From Protea cynaroides (taxonomy: Eukaryota; Streptophyta; Magnoliopsida; Proteales; Proteaceae): a stretch of 64,000 nucleotides of DNA. Made by a program: the position numbers and the translations under genes. The stretch's first letter is position 1. Every line of letters begins with the position of its first letter. The stretch is from NCBI GenBank assembly GCA_028583415.1, contig CM053270.1:53950173-54014172 (forward strand), read 5' to 3'. Under the pieces are notes generated by a model that made no database searches, was not told the DNA's origin, and saw only the letters and a program-made list of their open reading frames with translations. Of the stretch, positions 30,815 to 41,832 are shown one piece after another.

Positions 30815-33800
30815 ATCTCCCACTTGGAGTATATTAATTATAAATTCACTATTGATCCAATGTGGCCATGGAATCTAATTACACCAAAACCATCATTTAC
30901 TTTGATCTAGTCATCAAGCCTACCAATGTCGAACAACAGCGGAAATTACTCCTACACATCCGGTGTACCCCCTTCTGTCAGTCACATACAGAGGTCTACT
31001 TAATGACATAAATCGCTTTGAGATGAATACTTGAGTCTAATGATCGAATTACCACGACCCTGTTACCTTAAAATCCTTATAGGTCAACGCACTTTGATAT
31101 TATCCAACTTTATATAGGAAAACCACCTCTAATTTGGACTAATATCATACTTTGGCTTACCGCCTTCTTTGGCTAAATACCGTCTTGCAATTTTGACATA
31201 TCTTAAATAATAAAAAATACATACAAACAATAAATGCTCACCAATAATCTTGTCCATTAAATCACAGGCATGACAATCAATTACAGATAAACCATCAATT
31301 ACCAGATCTCCCACTAACCAAGCAGATCTAAACACACCCACTGACTAAGAGAATCTAAAGACTCCCACAGACAAAACCTTTTCAACCATTCCAAGAAAAC
31401 ATTTTCAACCTGTCTCTACATTGCCCTAGAGATCAACTATGACTGGTACAACTAGTCAAACCTAAGATTGTACAGTCAAACATGAAAAACTATTCACCAC
31501 ATCACATAACAAATACGATCAACATTACATGCAGTCATTTACCTTACAACATCATAAGCATAATTTCTTTCAATTTAATTGAAAAGAAAAACTTTACATT
31601 CTGATATTTCAAATAATATGATTACTTTTTTAATATGGGAACAATATGTTAAGTTAAACAATAAACATAAAACAAAGTAAAATCAAGAGCAGAAAAAGCA
31701 TTTGAATGTAAAAGAAACTTTACAATATTCAAGCCAACAGTCTTCAAGACCCTCCTACCCCAAATACCTAGGGAGTCCTAAAATCGTTATCTCTTTTTAG
31801 ATATGCTTATCTGGCTTAACAGTATTTGATCAAACCACCTATCTTTTATCAATCTACCCATCTTTGAGTAATCCACCTTGGAGTTACCTAACAACAATCT
31901 TATCACTAGCTATTTCTCTCCTTTGGTAATGTAAGCCACCTAGATCTGAATATATTTTCTAGCAAGGAATGGAATATATTTAATATATCAATTACATTGG
32001 TCTCATTGTCCTTGAGCTTTTCAGTGATAGTTAATAGCTCCCAAAAATACTTCATCACATTACTATTTCCAACATAACTGGTACTAGAGAGCTAGGTTAA
32101 TAAACTATCTTCTGACCCCCTCTAAAACATTATTCTTATCCTTTGGATTTTTCTTAGATAATCCCTTCGTAATATTTCTCATCTTAATACTGCTACACAT
32201 AACCTCAATAGTAGAATACCTCACAACTTATGTAAACTACTATGAAAGATACATCTAGGTCAAACGATCCTAGACTAGTCTCCAATTTTTTTATAATAAA
32301 TTTTATTCTTTGTCCCAGGAAGAGTGGGAAAGAAACTACCAAACCATATAGTACATTCACTGAGACAGACATCCTAGGAGACATAAACCATCATCATTAT
32401 ATGAGTCCAAACAAAAATGTCCTGCAATAGATAAATTACACAAGACTCATATAAACACATGCAATTTATATTTATTTATACTTTATCCCGAATAGAAAAA
32501 GATAGATATCAAAACATTCTTTGGGACAGTCATACTTGGATGAACACATCAGTGTATGAGGTTAAATACAGTATCAAACAACTGAAGACTCATACACATG
32601 CCCTTTACTTGCATTAACCATATAAACCATTCATGCAAATAAATATCCTTTTCCAAGAGTTAACCAACTACACATTCTCCTTTGGGATAAACATGAAGTG
32701 GTCTTCTCAGTTTTTGTGCAAAAACTACGAAAGAATAATGACTCTCGAAAATCCTACCACCTTTGAGTTAATGAGACCCCCTAAAGTTAAAACCCTTTCA
32801 ACTCATGTGCATGAATTTACCTTTAACTTTGACAATGCCACCTTTGGGTTAACACTGTCTTTCTTAGCTACTTTTCACACCATGGAGAACAATGTATTAA
32901 AATATATCATTTATTGTATATGTAAATGCACAAATTTAGGGTTTGAGGACCACCATGTTGGAACTGAGTGTATCACTTTGGTGGATTCCATCCAATCTTC
33001 ACATGACACCCACAAACCTTAATTTGATCAAAACTTGACAATGCCACCTTTGGGTGTACATCGCCCTTACACAATCATTTACAATTACATGAACTTTGAA
33101 TTTGAAGACATCATGATGAAACTAGGTGTACCACTTTGGTGGGTTCCACCCAATTCCATAGTGATATCCCCAAACCCTACATTGTAGCACCTTGTGGGTC
33201 AATAAACAAAATTTCATGTACACATAACCTTATACAAGTATCTGGTATAAAAATAAATGATAAACAAGCAGAAAACTACAAATCGGACTAATTTGGCACA
33301 CCTTTTAGTCAATAAATTTTCAAATCATCAAACTGTGTCAAACTATGTACCAAACTGTAGAGCATCAAAATACGAACCCAACGCAAAAAACTGCGTCAAA
33401 ATCTGATGCTCCTAGCTCCTACAATCGCCGATCAAAGTAGGCACTTGCATTCTTGCATCCTGAACCGGTTCAGGGCGGTTCAGCCTGGGTCGGTTCGGTC
33501 TGGCCGGGCTTGGTTATGGGCGGACCGAACCCACAAATTAAAACCCTTTTTTTTTAAATGCTTTGGTCCAGGCCAAACCAAACGGTCTGAACTTCTAACC
33601 AAACTGTAAGCCAGCGGTTCAACCTCCGGCCCGACCAACCCACCATCCGGGTCCTCGGACCCATTTTTCTTGGTTGGCGGGTTGGACCCTTGGGTCAAAA
33701 ATTTGGGCCATGGGGTCGGGTTACCGGGTTAAAATTTTGGGTTATGGGGTCGGGTTACCGGGTCAAACGTTTGGATCATCAGGTCAGACTCATGGGTCCC

Positions 33801-34205
33801 TTTGGGCTGACCGGGCTGGTCTGGGCCCTGGTTCGGTCCTGGATTGGTCCAGATCGGCTCGGTCCAGTACGGGGCTGACCAGGTGATGTCAGCCCTACCT
33901 TTACCTTTTTTTTTTTTTTTAAATAATAGCTGTCGGTGCGTGGATCTCACGTGCTTTTTCCGGAGGAGCGCGAGGGCGCGTCTGGATGCTTCCGGCGACC
34001 TACTTTATGTCGCCGGCTCAGTCTCTCTGAGGCCTACAATCCTATATGATTTATTTTTCTTTTTAATGGTCTAAAAAATTATTCAAGGGTCCAAACCCTA
34101 GATAGGTTCGTAGAGAATTTTGGGAGAAAAATCTCTCCCTTTTCCAATCCGTTCAAATATACAGTCTTTACAATGCTTTCCATCGATCCTAGGTCTATGT
34201 GAGTG
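30815..34205 (-). other. Non-coding interior of the LARD-like element
   Basis: No believable gene in about 3.4 kb. The left end shares blocks with 59465-59780 (including 'gtggccatggaat' and 'acagaggtctact'). Around 31130-31200 are one or two copies of the 'ttggctaaataccg' unit that is expanded near 59900. A diverged duplication ('gacaatgccacctttggg', 'cactttggtgg') lies at 32830-33180. The right end (33440-33900) is GC-rich with repeated GGTTCGG/GGGTCGGGTTACCGGG blocks, including a direct duplication at 33713-33765. Confidence 0.75.
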
Positions 34206-34217
34206 GCTCTGATACCA
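34206..34217 (-). promoter_or_regulatory. Primer-binding site (initiator tRNA-Met), LARD-like element
   Basis: The minus strand reads TGGTATCAGAGC, one base inside the LTR boundary at 34219. This fixes the orientation of the element. Confidence 0.88.
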
Positions 34218-34218
34218 C

Positions 34219-34650
34219 TGTAAGATTTTTTAGATCTTCTTTGGGTTTTTCCCATGGGATTTTCCATGAACCCTAACGAACACACCACACAGATTACTAG
34301 AATACAGTGGGTATTGAAAAGAGATGATTAGACACATACCTCTTGTTGTAGATTGATTTTTGACCGTTATCTTTGCTTTGAATGCTTGGAATGCTTGGAT
34401 CAAAGTCTTCCACAGCCTGTCGGGATCCCTTGACCTTCTCTCTACGTATGGGAACAAGAGAAGAAAATAACACCGTGGATGTGGGGACTCTAACCATTGG
34501 TATTTATAATACCACCCCCAACCCTGGACCAGTCCCACAGTGGACTAGGTTGGTTCATCTCTAATCATACTTAAACTGGTCTACCTATAACTAGACTCCT
34601 ACTGAACCAACTAACTTTATAATTAATTTAGCCCATAAAAATATCTAAAA
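34219..34650 (-). repeat. 5' LTR of the LARD-like element
   Basis: 432 bp, near-identical to 30384-30814. The terminal CTTACA has become CTAAAA. TTTCA follows at 34651-34655. Confidence 0.92.
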
Positions 34651-34655
34651 TTTCA

Positions 34656-35444
34656 AAACCAACAAACAAACTCATCCTCTTGCATACAAAACATCCCCTA
34701 CCCGAGGTCTATCTTGCATCCACGGGTTCAGATGATCAAGAGCCTAAATCATTTACTAGTGCTAATATTGATCCCAAATGGCGACGTGCAATGAGCGAAG
34801 AGTTTAATGCCTTACTTGGCAACGGAACCTGGAAACTAGTGCCACAAACATCTGATATGAATATTGTAGGATATAAGTGGGTTTTTCCGATCAAGCGGCA
34901 TGCCAATGGACAAATTCAACAGTACAAAGCCAGATTAGTGGCTAAGGGTTTCAACCAACACGAAGGAATAGATTACTTCGAAACTTTCAGTCCGGTTGTG
35001 AAACCTCCTACAATACGAACTGTACTTTCATTAGCTGTGTCAAATAGATGGGTAATTCGGCAACTGGATGTCAAAAACACTTTTCTTAATGGTTCTCGTG
35101 AGGAAAGGGTGTTTATGACCCAACCACCTTGGTTTGTGGACCCTAATCTTCCAAATTATGTTTGTCACTTGCAAAAGGCATTGTACGGTTTGAAACAGAC
35201 CCCCAGAGCATGGTACCATCGCTTGAGTAATTTTCTCATCTCAATTGGATTTATTACAGCTATGACAGATACATCATTGTTTGTGCATCACCAACAACAT
35301 GACTACATATACATTTTGGTATATGTTGATGATATTATCATCACAGGCTCCCAACCAAAGGCTATTCAAAATGTCATCGACTCTCTTGCAAAAGAATTTG
35401 CTATTTCAGATTTGGGTTTTCTGCATTTTTTTCTTAGGGATTGA
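34656..35444 (+). pseudogene. Copia reverse transcriptase (Ale-like), nearly complete
   Basis: Resumes after the nested element. The open frame holds HPLPEVYLAS, WRRAMSEEFNALLGNGTWKLVP, VGYKWVFPIKRHANG, YKARLVAKGFNQHEGIDY, the first catalytic Asp in RQLDVKNTFLNG, then ALYGLKQTPRAWY and an intact LVYVDDIIITGS box near 35315. It ends at 35442-35444, where a one-base shift moves the homology into the frame of the next block. All three catalytic Asp residues appear present. Confidence 0.92.
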
Positions 35445-36278
35445 GGCTCACAAAATTAATCACGGTCTTCATCTTACTCAAACCAAATATGTGGTGGACC
35501 TTCTTCGAAAGATGAAAATGGATGGTGTCAAAACCGTGACTAGTCCTAGTACTACCTCTCCTCTATCTCGACATCAAGGTACAGTCCTACTAGATGCCAC
35601 TCAGTATCGCAGTACAGTGGGCACTCTACAGTACCTTACACTGACTCGGCCTGATATTGCATACTCAGTCAATCGAGTGTGTCAATTTATGCATGCACCT
35701 ACAACAGAACATTGGACAGCTGTAAAACGGATTCTCCGTTATCTCAAGTTCGCAATCTCCTATGGTCTCTTTCTTCAACCATCTCCAATTCAAAGATTGA
35801 CGGCATACACTGATGCTGATTGGGCCGGTTGCCCAGATGACCGTAGATCTACAAGTGGATATTGTATCTACCTAGGTCATAATCTTGTCACCTAGAGCTT
35901 AGAGAAACAGGCTACGATAGATCGATCCTCTACGGAATCCGAATACAAAGGAATTGCCAATGCCTCGCCAGAGTTAGTATGGTTACAATAACTCTTGCAT
36001 GATCTTGGAATTCCAACTGCTGTCCCTACTATCTTCTGTGATAATATTGGTGCCACATATTTGACAGCCAATCCATTATATCATGACTGCACAAAACACA
36101 TTGCAATAGACTATCATTTTGTTCGTGAGCAAGTAGCTAAGCGACAAGTACGTGTCTGCCATGTGTCAAGCAAGGATCAAATAGCTGATATAATGACCAA
36201 GGGATTGCCAAGAGTTCGGTTTCAATATCTACGAGACAAGCTGACTGTTCAGGAGAATCATGTCCACTTGAGGGGGTG
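35434..36278 (+). pseudogene. Copia RT end and RNase H (Ale-like)
   Basis: Continues in another frame: LGIEAHKINHGLHLTQTKY, YRSTVGTLQYLTLTRPDIAY, HWTAVKRILRYLKF, then RNase H YTDADWAGCPDDRRSTSGY. A TAG at 35893-35895 and another stop near 35988 interrupt it. The RNase H end is open from 35995 (IFCDNIGATYLTANP, HIAIDYHFVREQV, IADIMTKGLP). The purine tract 'gagggggtg' at 36270-36278 precedes the LTR. Confidence 0.9.
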
Positions 36279-36481
36279 TATCAAGGTTAATACCGATAAT
36301 GAAGTTAACAGTAGTTGACTCAAACTCAACCACTGGAACGACTCTCTAGAGTACATTCAAAATTCAAATATGTAACACCTATTCAAATTTAAATTGTTGT
36401 AACCGTTCTCATCTATTTAATAGAAATACAATTCCTCCAAAAATCATCAAGTGAGGAGATTCAAATCTACCATTATCTTTA
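36279..36481 (+). repeat. 3' LTR of the Ale-like copia element
   Basis: 203 bp, TATCAAGG to TATCTTTA, then GTTAG. It lacks the roughly 40-base block of its 5' partner. Confidence 0.9.
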
Positions 36482-36588
36482 GTTAGATTACATGGCTAGC
36501 CTCCTCCGATGATCGCTCGTTACCGCCTCAGTTCGTGGTCCCCTTGGATTCCAGCGTGGCCTCCTCCAGAAATTGTACTTTCACGACC

Positions 36589-36900
36589 TTAAGATGATAT
36601 GGGCTTCACAGGCATGCTCGATGGACTAACAAATATACTTGGTCCCTCTATAAACTCCTCGGGTGGGCTTAGAAGGTCCTTCTCGGCCTCTGTCATATCC
36701 CATTCAATATGTGTGCGAGTCACACCACAATTAGGTCGTAAATCTATTGCTGCAGATGCAAACTCTTTTCCATATTTCTTTTCAAAAATATTTCTAAGTT
36801 GCAGAAGTTCTGGGATATCTGAGCACCTTGGAGCAGCAAATATCAAGCTAGCATTACTTATTTCAGATCTGCTTGGCATTCCCTTTGCTTTGCAATAGAT
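36589..36900 (-). pseudogene. IST1-like (ESCRT regulator) gene fragment, antisense in the chimeric element
   Basis: The minus-strand frame contains LIFAAPRCSDIPELLQLRNIFEKKYGKEF followed by AAIDLRPNCGV. This matches the second half of the IST1 domain, which in the family binds ESCRT-III and VPS4 in multivesicular body formation (residues about 10-57 here). After that the sequence (TEAEKDLLSPPEEFIEG) is less familiar. Only about 96 codons remain from a protein usually of several hundred, with no upstream part, so it is a fragment carried by the retroelement. Orientation is opposite to the element. Confidence 0.72.
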
Positions 36901-36996
36901 ATTGTTGAAGCAAAGTGACGTCTCGCATCATCTGCTTCAGCACTACCTCTCTTTTATTACTATAGAAGCTTCATCCTTGCCGTTGCCAGCTTCGCC

Positions 36997-37268
36997 ATGG
37001 TTTTGCATTGGGAGGAGTTGAAGCCCCTACAGAAAATGGAGACTCCGAACTTCATGACAACCTTGCAAGGGACTATACAGCTTTGGTTACCGCAGTCATG
37101 GCAGATCCCACCAGAGGAGGAAAAGAAATTAGAATGGCCGGAGCAGTTCCTACTTTGCTCACTTCAAAAGCGTCTCAAAATCACTTGCCTTTTCCTTTTT
37201 TCCCTCTCTTACGAAGCCGCTGGAACTTTGCCTCATCTCGTATTTTGTTTGTGTTAATTTTTTTTTAG
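36997..37268 (+). pseudogene. Unidentified exon-like fragment in the chimeric element
   Basis: The frame from 37008 reads VEAPTENGDSELHDNLARDY, ALVTAVMADPTRGGKEIRM and AGAVPTLLTS. It has a protein-like composition and is open for 86 codons. I do not recognise the family. It lies between the IST1-like and ERD6-like pieces and may be a third captured gene fragment; it is followed by a T-rich stretch at 37258-37275. Confidence 0.35.
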
Positions 37269-37292
37269 TTTTTCATGAATGCAATCTTTATA

Positions 37293-37716
37293 GCTGGAAG
37301 AAGACCTCTAGTTATAATATTCATGGGCTGTTTTATAACCGGAATAGCTTTCTTCCTCAAGGATTATGAGTTGTTGCTTGAGTGGGTCCCGATGCTAGCT
37401 GTAGCTAGAGTACAGATTTAGATAGGATCATTTGCAATTGGAATGGGATCAGTTCCTTAGGTTATGATGGCTGAGATATATTCCCAATAAATGTGAAGGA
37501 AGTCATAGGGAGCTTTGTCACTCTCATGAACTGTTTTGGTGTTTGGGCGGTTTCTTACACCTTCAAATTTTCAATAGACCGGAGCTCTTCAGGTACATTT
37601 TTACTCTATGCTGGAATTTGTCTGGAATTTGTGCAATAACCATTCTGTTTGTGGCAAAGTTTGTATCGAAAACCAAGGACAGAACTGGAAGAAATTCAAG
37701 AATCCATTAATTTGTA
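37293..37716 (+). pseudogene. ERD6-like sugar transporter C-terminal fragment (retro-captured)
   Basis: The frame reads AGRRPLVIIFMGCF, GIAFFLKDYELLLEWVPMLAVA, then GSFAIGMGSVP and VMMAEIYSQ, and after shifts WAVSYTFKFS, SSSGTFLLYAG and ELEEIQESIN. These are the last membrane segments and C-terminus of the ERD6-like monosaccharide transporter family (major facilitator superfamily, vacuolar or plasma membrane). At least five stops and two frameshifts make it non-functional. The parts are contiguous, although ERD6-like genes are rich in introns, which suggests capture from spliced RNA. Confidence 0.82.
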
Positions 37717-37987
37717 ATTGAGAAAACAAAGATCAAGGGATAACATCCATGAAAGGATTTTTGGATTTTTTATTCACTGTGCTCCTAGTGACCACTGAAA
37801 ATGTAGCTTCCAAGTCAAACGGAGAGAAGTTAGATCTGCAGAATATCCACAAGATCATCTCGGGTTCCTTTAGAGGGAAAGGAGCGTGGCAATTGTCAAT
37901 GCGATTAATATCAGTGATATTTATTCTCCGGTGACTGCACCTTCAACAGAACCTTGAGGACAAGGTTTTCCTATATGGGGATGGCAA
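37717..37987 (+). other. 3' end of the chimeric element
   Basis: About 270 bp without a domain. It includes 'accttgaggacaaggtt', a sequence commonly seen just before the 3' LTR of plant gypsy elements, and a weak purine tract 'tatggggatggcaa' at 37972-37987. Confidence 0.5.
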
Positions 37988-38194
37988 TGTTATGATCATG
38001 CTACACATGGCATAGAAGAGGTTATAACCGTAGGATTTTAACTGAAATGGTGTTTTCTATAATTGTAATAGGTTATATAATAGGAAGAGAAAATAATAGA
38101 AAGCAAGTAATTACAAACCAATTTCTTTCCTAATCTTTTTCTTCTAGTAGACCGACTACCTTCGAAGTAGTCATTTTGATACAAGTTTGTATCA
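37988..38194 (+). repeat. 3' LTR of the chimeric element
   Basis: 207 bp, TGTTATGATCATGCT to TTTGTATCA; ATTTC follows. Confidence 0.88.
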
Positions 38195-39660
38195 ATTTCA
38201 GTCAAGCTTTAGAACTGAAAATTGATCCTAAAGCGTGAGGTAATGATATGAACTAATCTTACTACGTTTTTATAGGATGATTATTACATTGCTTGAATCC
38301 TTACAACGTTGTAATATCATAAGACACTCAAATAATATTGATTAATTTGGAACTCCTACTGCTATTCTGATTCTGATTTACTCTTATCCAAACAATCCCA
38401 ACTAAACTCGAACATTTAAAATTCTAATGGTTATAAAAAAAAAAAAAAAAAAGATGGAGATGCCGATTGAATGATCATGATCCAAGATTGAGTAGGGTCT
38501 ACATGAATCATTAATTATTGGGTCTGCCAAAGTAGAGAGAGGTCATTCTCGACCTTTGGAAGAGGTAAACCAGGAACTTCGTATGCTGTCGTGGCTAGCC
38601 CATAAGGTTCCTGCGGTTTTTCTTTGGTCCCAAGGGGTCTCTTGCAGAAGATGATTATATTGAGGTGGAAGCTCTTGTCACTTTGCTATTTGGTGGTTCG
38701 GGTTCTCTATGACCCTAGTCGGGGTTGTTGAACCGTTGTTGGTTCCATTCAAGACAGCTTCGATTCGGGTTCTGGTTAGAGTGATGGCCTTTTCTCTATC
38801 TGGTTTGTCGGTGGTCTGGTAGGGTTTGGGGTCCGGGCAATAGCTACTGGGTTCTTTCGTCTCCCTCTCAGGCTGGTCACAATTTCCCTTCTTGTCTCCT
38901 AATGGTCTGGTTTGTGAATGGAGTTTAACCATTAGGTTTTGTTTGTATTGGTTGTCTGTTTTTGGTTTCACGTCCCATTAGTTTAGGTGAGAGCGGTGTG
39001 GTGGGTCCCATGTGGGTCTTGGGCCTCCTTGTAAGGATTGGTTTGGGTTGTTTCGCTGTCTGGTTTCTGGCAGGCTTCTTGTATTCCCTCTCTGGCGACC
39101 ATCCAGTGGGGTCGCCACCACGCCTCCTAAATCTCAGGGATGAGACGATTTGAATCCTCTCTCTCTTTAGACTGATAAATTATCTATTTATAAAAAAACA
39201 AAAAAATAATAAAAAAAAACAAAAAAAACAAAAACATTGAATACAAAGAAGAATTATTGGTATTTGAGTCTGCAAGGCTTTGGATTTTGCACCGACATAG
39301 GATTTGACATCAAATCAATGTCACGAACCTCACTCGGCTTCTCCCATCACAGGCCTAGGGGATGCAACCATTGCCTTTTTTTCATATGTCAAATATGTAA
39401 TTTGTTATGCTTAATCCAGTGATCTGAACCATAGTTTTTGAAAGCTAGACTTATACCTAGTTTGATCAAAACTAACATCTTTCTCAATTAGAACAAAAAT
39501 GCCTAAAACTTATGGGACTATTTACAATCTTAATGATTGGTCCCATTTAAGAAAAGAAAAAATAATAATAAGACAATAATAATTAATAACATTACAATAA
39601 AGAAATTATGTGTCTATTTTTTTTTTTCCATTTCAAAATATAAAATTCTTTTTTTTTCTT
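38195..39660. repeat. Tandem locus, 'A' segment of unit 0
   Basis: Matches 57622-59036 along its length and, at its start, 41652-41832. It begins 'cagtcaagctttagaactgaaaattgat' and includes a LINE-like stretch. It continues directly into the 'B' segment at about 39661, which fixes the unit order B-A-B-A. Confidence 0.82.
38555..39235 (+). mobile_element. LINE-like 3' end with A-rich tail (copy 1)
   Basis: A T/G-rich stretch ending 'ctctttagactgataaattatctatttataaaaaaa' and then an A-rich tail to 39235, the form of a 5'-truncated plant LINE 3' UTR. The same sequence with the same tail is at 57947-58566, so the insertion predates the duplication. No RT domain remains. A minus-strand open frame (38678-38971) exists in both copies but has no known domain. 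Confidence 0.45.
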
Positions 39661-40059
39661 GACACCCAAACATGATGTAACAAAGAATTCATAATCTATG
39701 ATACAATTCCCAAATAATCAATGAAATATAGTTAAAATTATAATAACTAAATGAATAATTTATCAATTAAAATTCATCAAGAAACCCAAAGTCTTAAGAG
39801 AGACTTAATACATATAATCTAAATTAGAATAAAAATATAAAATATGAAAATAAAAAATAAATGAAAATCAGGAAGCTCAAACTCTCATTGTTGACAAAAC
39901 TAGATTTAATCATGGATCAACAAAGATCAAAGTCCAAATATTTTATCACCAAATAAATAAACAAATAAATAAATAATCATCTCAAGGATTGGTTAAGAAT
40001 TTATGAAAAGGGTTGTTTATGATTTAAGTACATAGGGATGAGTTTGAGACCCATTGCTA

Positions 40060-40696
40060 TTACTGTCTACTAGAACTCGCACCATCTGTATTGACTAGTT
40101 CTGATATTTGGCCGACCCTATTGATACAAAACAAGGTTTGTCTTTACATCTAAAACCCCATACTTGCAACACTTCACCTGATTGCAACTCGTTCTCTGCT
40201 ACTAATTAGTGCCATAGACTAGTAAATACATATTGATTCACTTTGGTCCAATACTTGAAGATTAGATCCCACTCACCACCTTCAGGATCCACCACTTTTG
40301 TGCGATTATTTGTCCTGTCCAAGTTTTCAATTTCTTTCTCATTTAAGAACTGTTTCAATGCTTCAGTCTTTGATATGAATAAACGATCCAAGTGTTCTTT
40401 AACATCTGAAACTGTGAGTTCCTTGGCATTTAGTCAAACAGTGGCGGTTCCGACACCTGCAATGGGTGGCATTTGTGGCTCTGGACAAACTATTGTCATC
40501 TTTCTTCTTTTCTCAGTTGGTTCATACTTACACTTTTGCTTTTTCACTCTTTTGTTATGGTTCTTCCTTTCAGATGTCTTAGCCATCTCTTTCTCAGAGC
40601 AACCCTATCCTCCCACTCTATTTTTGCAGCTTCTACCAATACTTCAAAATTCTCCCAATCACCTTCAAACTTCATCACCTTTTCATTCCTCACCAT
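40060..40696 (-). pseudogene. B3-domain (DUF313-type) protein pseudogene, copy 1
   Basis: Minus strand from an ATG at 40696 (MVRNEKVM, then GDWENFEVLVEAA). Compared with the copy at 54351-55013 it has a two-base insertion near 40597 that changes the frame of the basic linker, a stop near 40434 and a frameshift near 40215. The DUF313/B3 core is recognisable: TKTEALKQFLNEKEIE-like (here SKTEALKQFLN), GGEWDLIFKYWTKVNQYVF. B3 proteins of this group are plant nuclear DNA-binding factors. This copy cannot make a protein. Confidence 0.8.
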
Positions 40697-40879
40697 CTCC
40701 TTTTAGAATAGAAAATAAACTGAACAAACAGTTAATGAATGAGATTATAGTACTCGAAATGCAAAAAAGAGTAAATTTATGTTCTCAGGTTGTAAATTAA
40801 TAAATATCATTACAAAAAAAAATTAATAAATAAAAAATATTAGTAGAACCCTAATAACAAGAAAACTAATATTAAAAAA

Positions 40880-41100
40880 TCACAATTACAAGAAATAAGA
40901 TACACCATATAGTTATGCACACCAACACCCAACATTGCAAGCCCAAAGACCATCACCAAAACTCACCAACCATTTCAGTGATTTGATCTCTACTCGCTGC
41001 CACACATTCATAAAAGCGACTCTTTTTATCAAAAGAAATTTTGATAACTAGTAAATTCTCACTCTCACGTACTTCTTCACTAAGAAGTGTATCTCAGGTT
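40880..41100 (-). pseudogene. Possible upstream exon of the B3 locus (copy 1)
   Basis: The minus-strand frame (LLSEEVRESENL, ISFDKKSRFYECVAASRDQIT) is better preserved at 55230-55430, where the same residues are open up to 'MVGEFG' before a GT. It lies upstream of the B3 frame on the same strand. The sequence family is not recognised; it may be a 5' exon of the same gene. Confidence 0.35.
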
Positions 41101-41832
41101 TTATCTAAAAAAAATTAAAATAAAAGAAGAGTATCTCAGGCACTGTAGCATTTCATAGTGGAGATACTAGATACCCCAACCCACATCCATCGCGGAAATT
41201 AACTCTACAAAAAAGGAACGTGAATAATTTTGATTCTTAAATAAAAAATAAAATATAATTAAATTAAGTCATATAGGTTCAAAACAAATAAAGTTGTTCA
41301 TTCAAGAATTAAAGTGCGAGTGACCCAGAAAGAAAAAAAGAGAGCAAGAGAAGAAGGGCCCCGCATGTTAGCATTCGGAGTCAATTGGTAGGTAGTCTTT
41401 GAAATATTAGAAAACCACGATTACAAGAAATACGATAGACCCAGAAAATATATAAAGCAGTTTTGATTGAAACTAATAGTATAGATGAGGATAATTAACC
41501 AGGCTAACTAGAATCAAGAGAAATATAACAAATTGTAAATTAAAAAGGAGTTTGGGAAAGTAAAGGAAGAAGATATATACGAAAGAGATAGGGAAATAGA
41601 AAATCTACCTATGATCGATGATCTTTGGATCAGAGGCTATCAGGGAATATTTCTGTCAAGCTTTAAAACTAAAAATTGATTCTAAAGCGTAAGATAATGA
41701 TATGAACAGACTTTGCTACGTTTTCATAGAGTGGTTATTATATTGCTTGAATCCTTACAACGTTATAATACCGTAAGACACTCAAATAATACTAATTAAT
41801 TTGGAACTCCTAATGCTATTCTGATTCTGATC

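Larger units (their letters stand above)
30384..34650 (-). mobile_element. Coding-free LTR element (LARD-like) nested in the Ale-like copia
   Basis: LTRs at 30384-30814 and 34219-34650 are flanked by a perfect TTTCA duplication (30379-30383 and 34651-34655). The primer site lies next to the right LTR and the purine tract (minus-strand AAGTGGGAGAT) next to the left LTR, so the element runs on the minus strand. The 3.4-kb interior has no gag or pol domain on either strand, as in large retrotransposon derivatives. LTR and adjoining interior resemble the copia element at 59039-61753, which keeps pol remnants, so a copia parent is likely. Confidence 0.9.
27394..36481 (+). mobile_element. Ty1/copia retrotransposon, Ale-like, with a nested LTR element
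   Basis: LTRs at 27394-27636 and 36279-36481, both starting TATCAAGG and ending TATCTTTA, are flanked by a perfect GTTAG duplication (27389-27393 and 36482-36486). An initiator tRNA-Met primer site starts directly at the LTR edge. Gag, protease, integrase, RT and RNase H follow in copia order with only a few stops and shifts, so this is younger than the element at 16194. A 4.27-kb LTR element (30384-34650) interrupts the linker between integrase and RT. Confidence 0.93.
14947..38194 (+). mobile_element. Short-LTR chimeric retroelement with captured gene fragments, hosting two nested copia elements
   Basis: Two 207-bp LTRs (14947-15153 and 37988-38194, TGTTATGATCA to GTATCA) bound this interval. 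Flanks are ATTTT (14942-14946) and ATTTC (38195-38199), a 5-bp duplication with one change; the uninterrupted site is visible near 57620 (ggaaatatttcagtc). Without the copia insertions at 16194-27291 and 27394-36481 the element is about 3 kb. Its own interior (15154-16193, 27292-27393, 36482-37987) carries a degenerate gag-like start, an IST1-like antisense fragment, an unidentified exon-like piece and an ERD6-like transporter fragment, but no pol domain. It would need trans-acting enzymes. Confidence 0.85.
39661..41832. repeat. Tandem locus unit 1 ('B' segment plus truncated 'A')
   Basis: 39661-41650 matches 53950-57621 except for the TIR element there, and 41652-41832 repeats the start of the 'A' segment before homology stops at 'ctgattctgat'. 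It holds the first B3-domain pseudogene copy. Confidence 0.82.
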
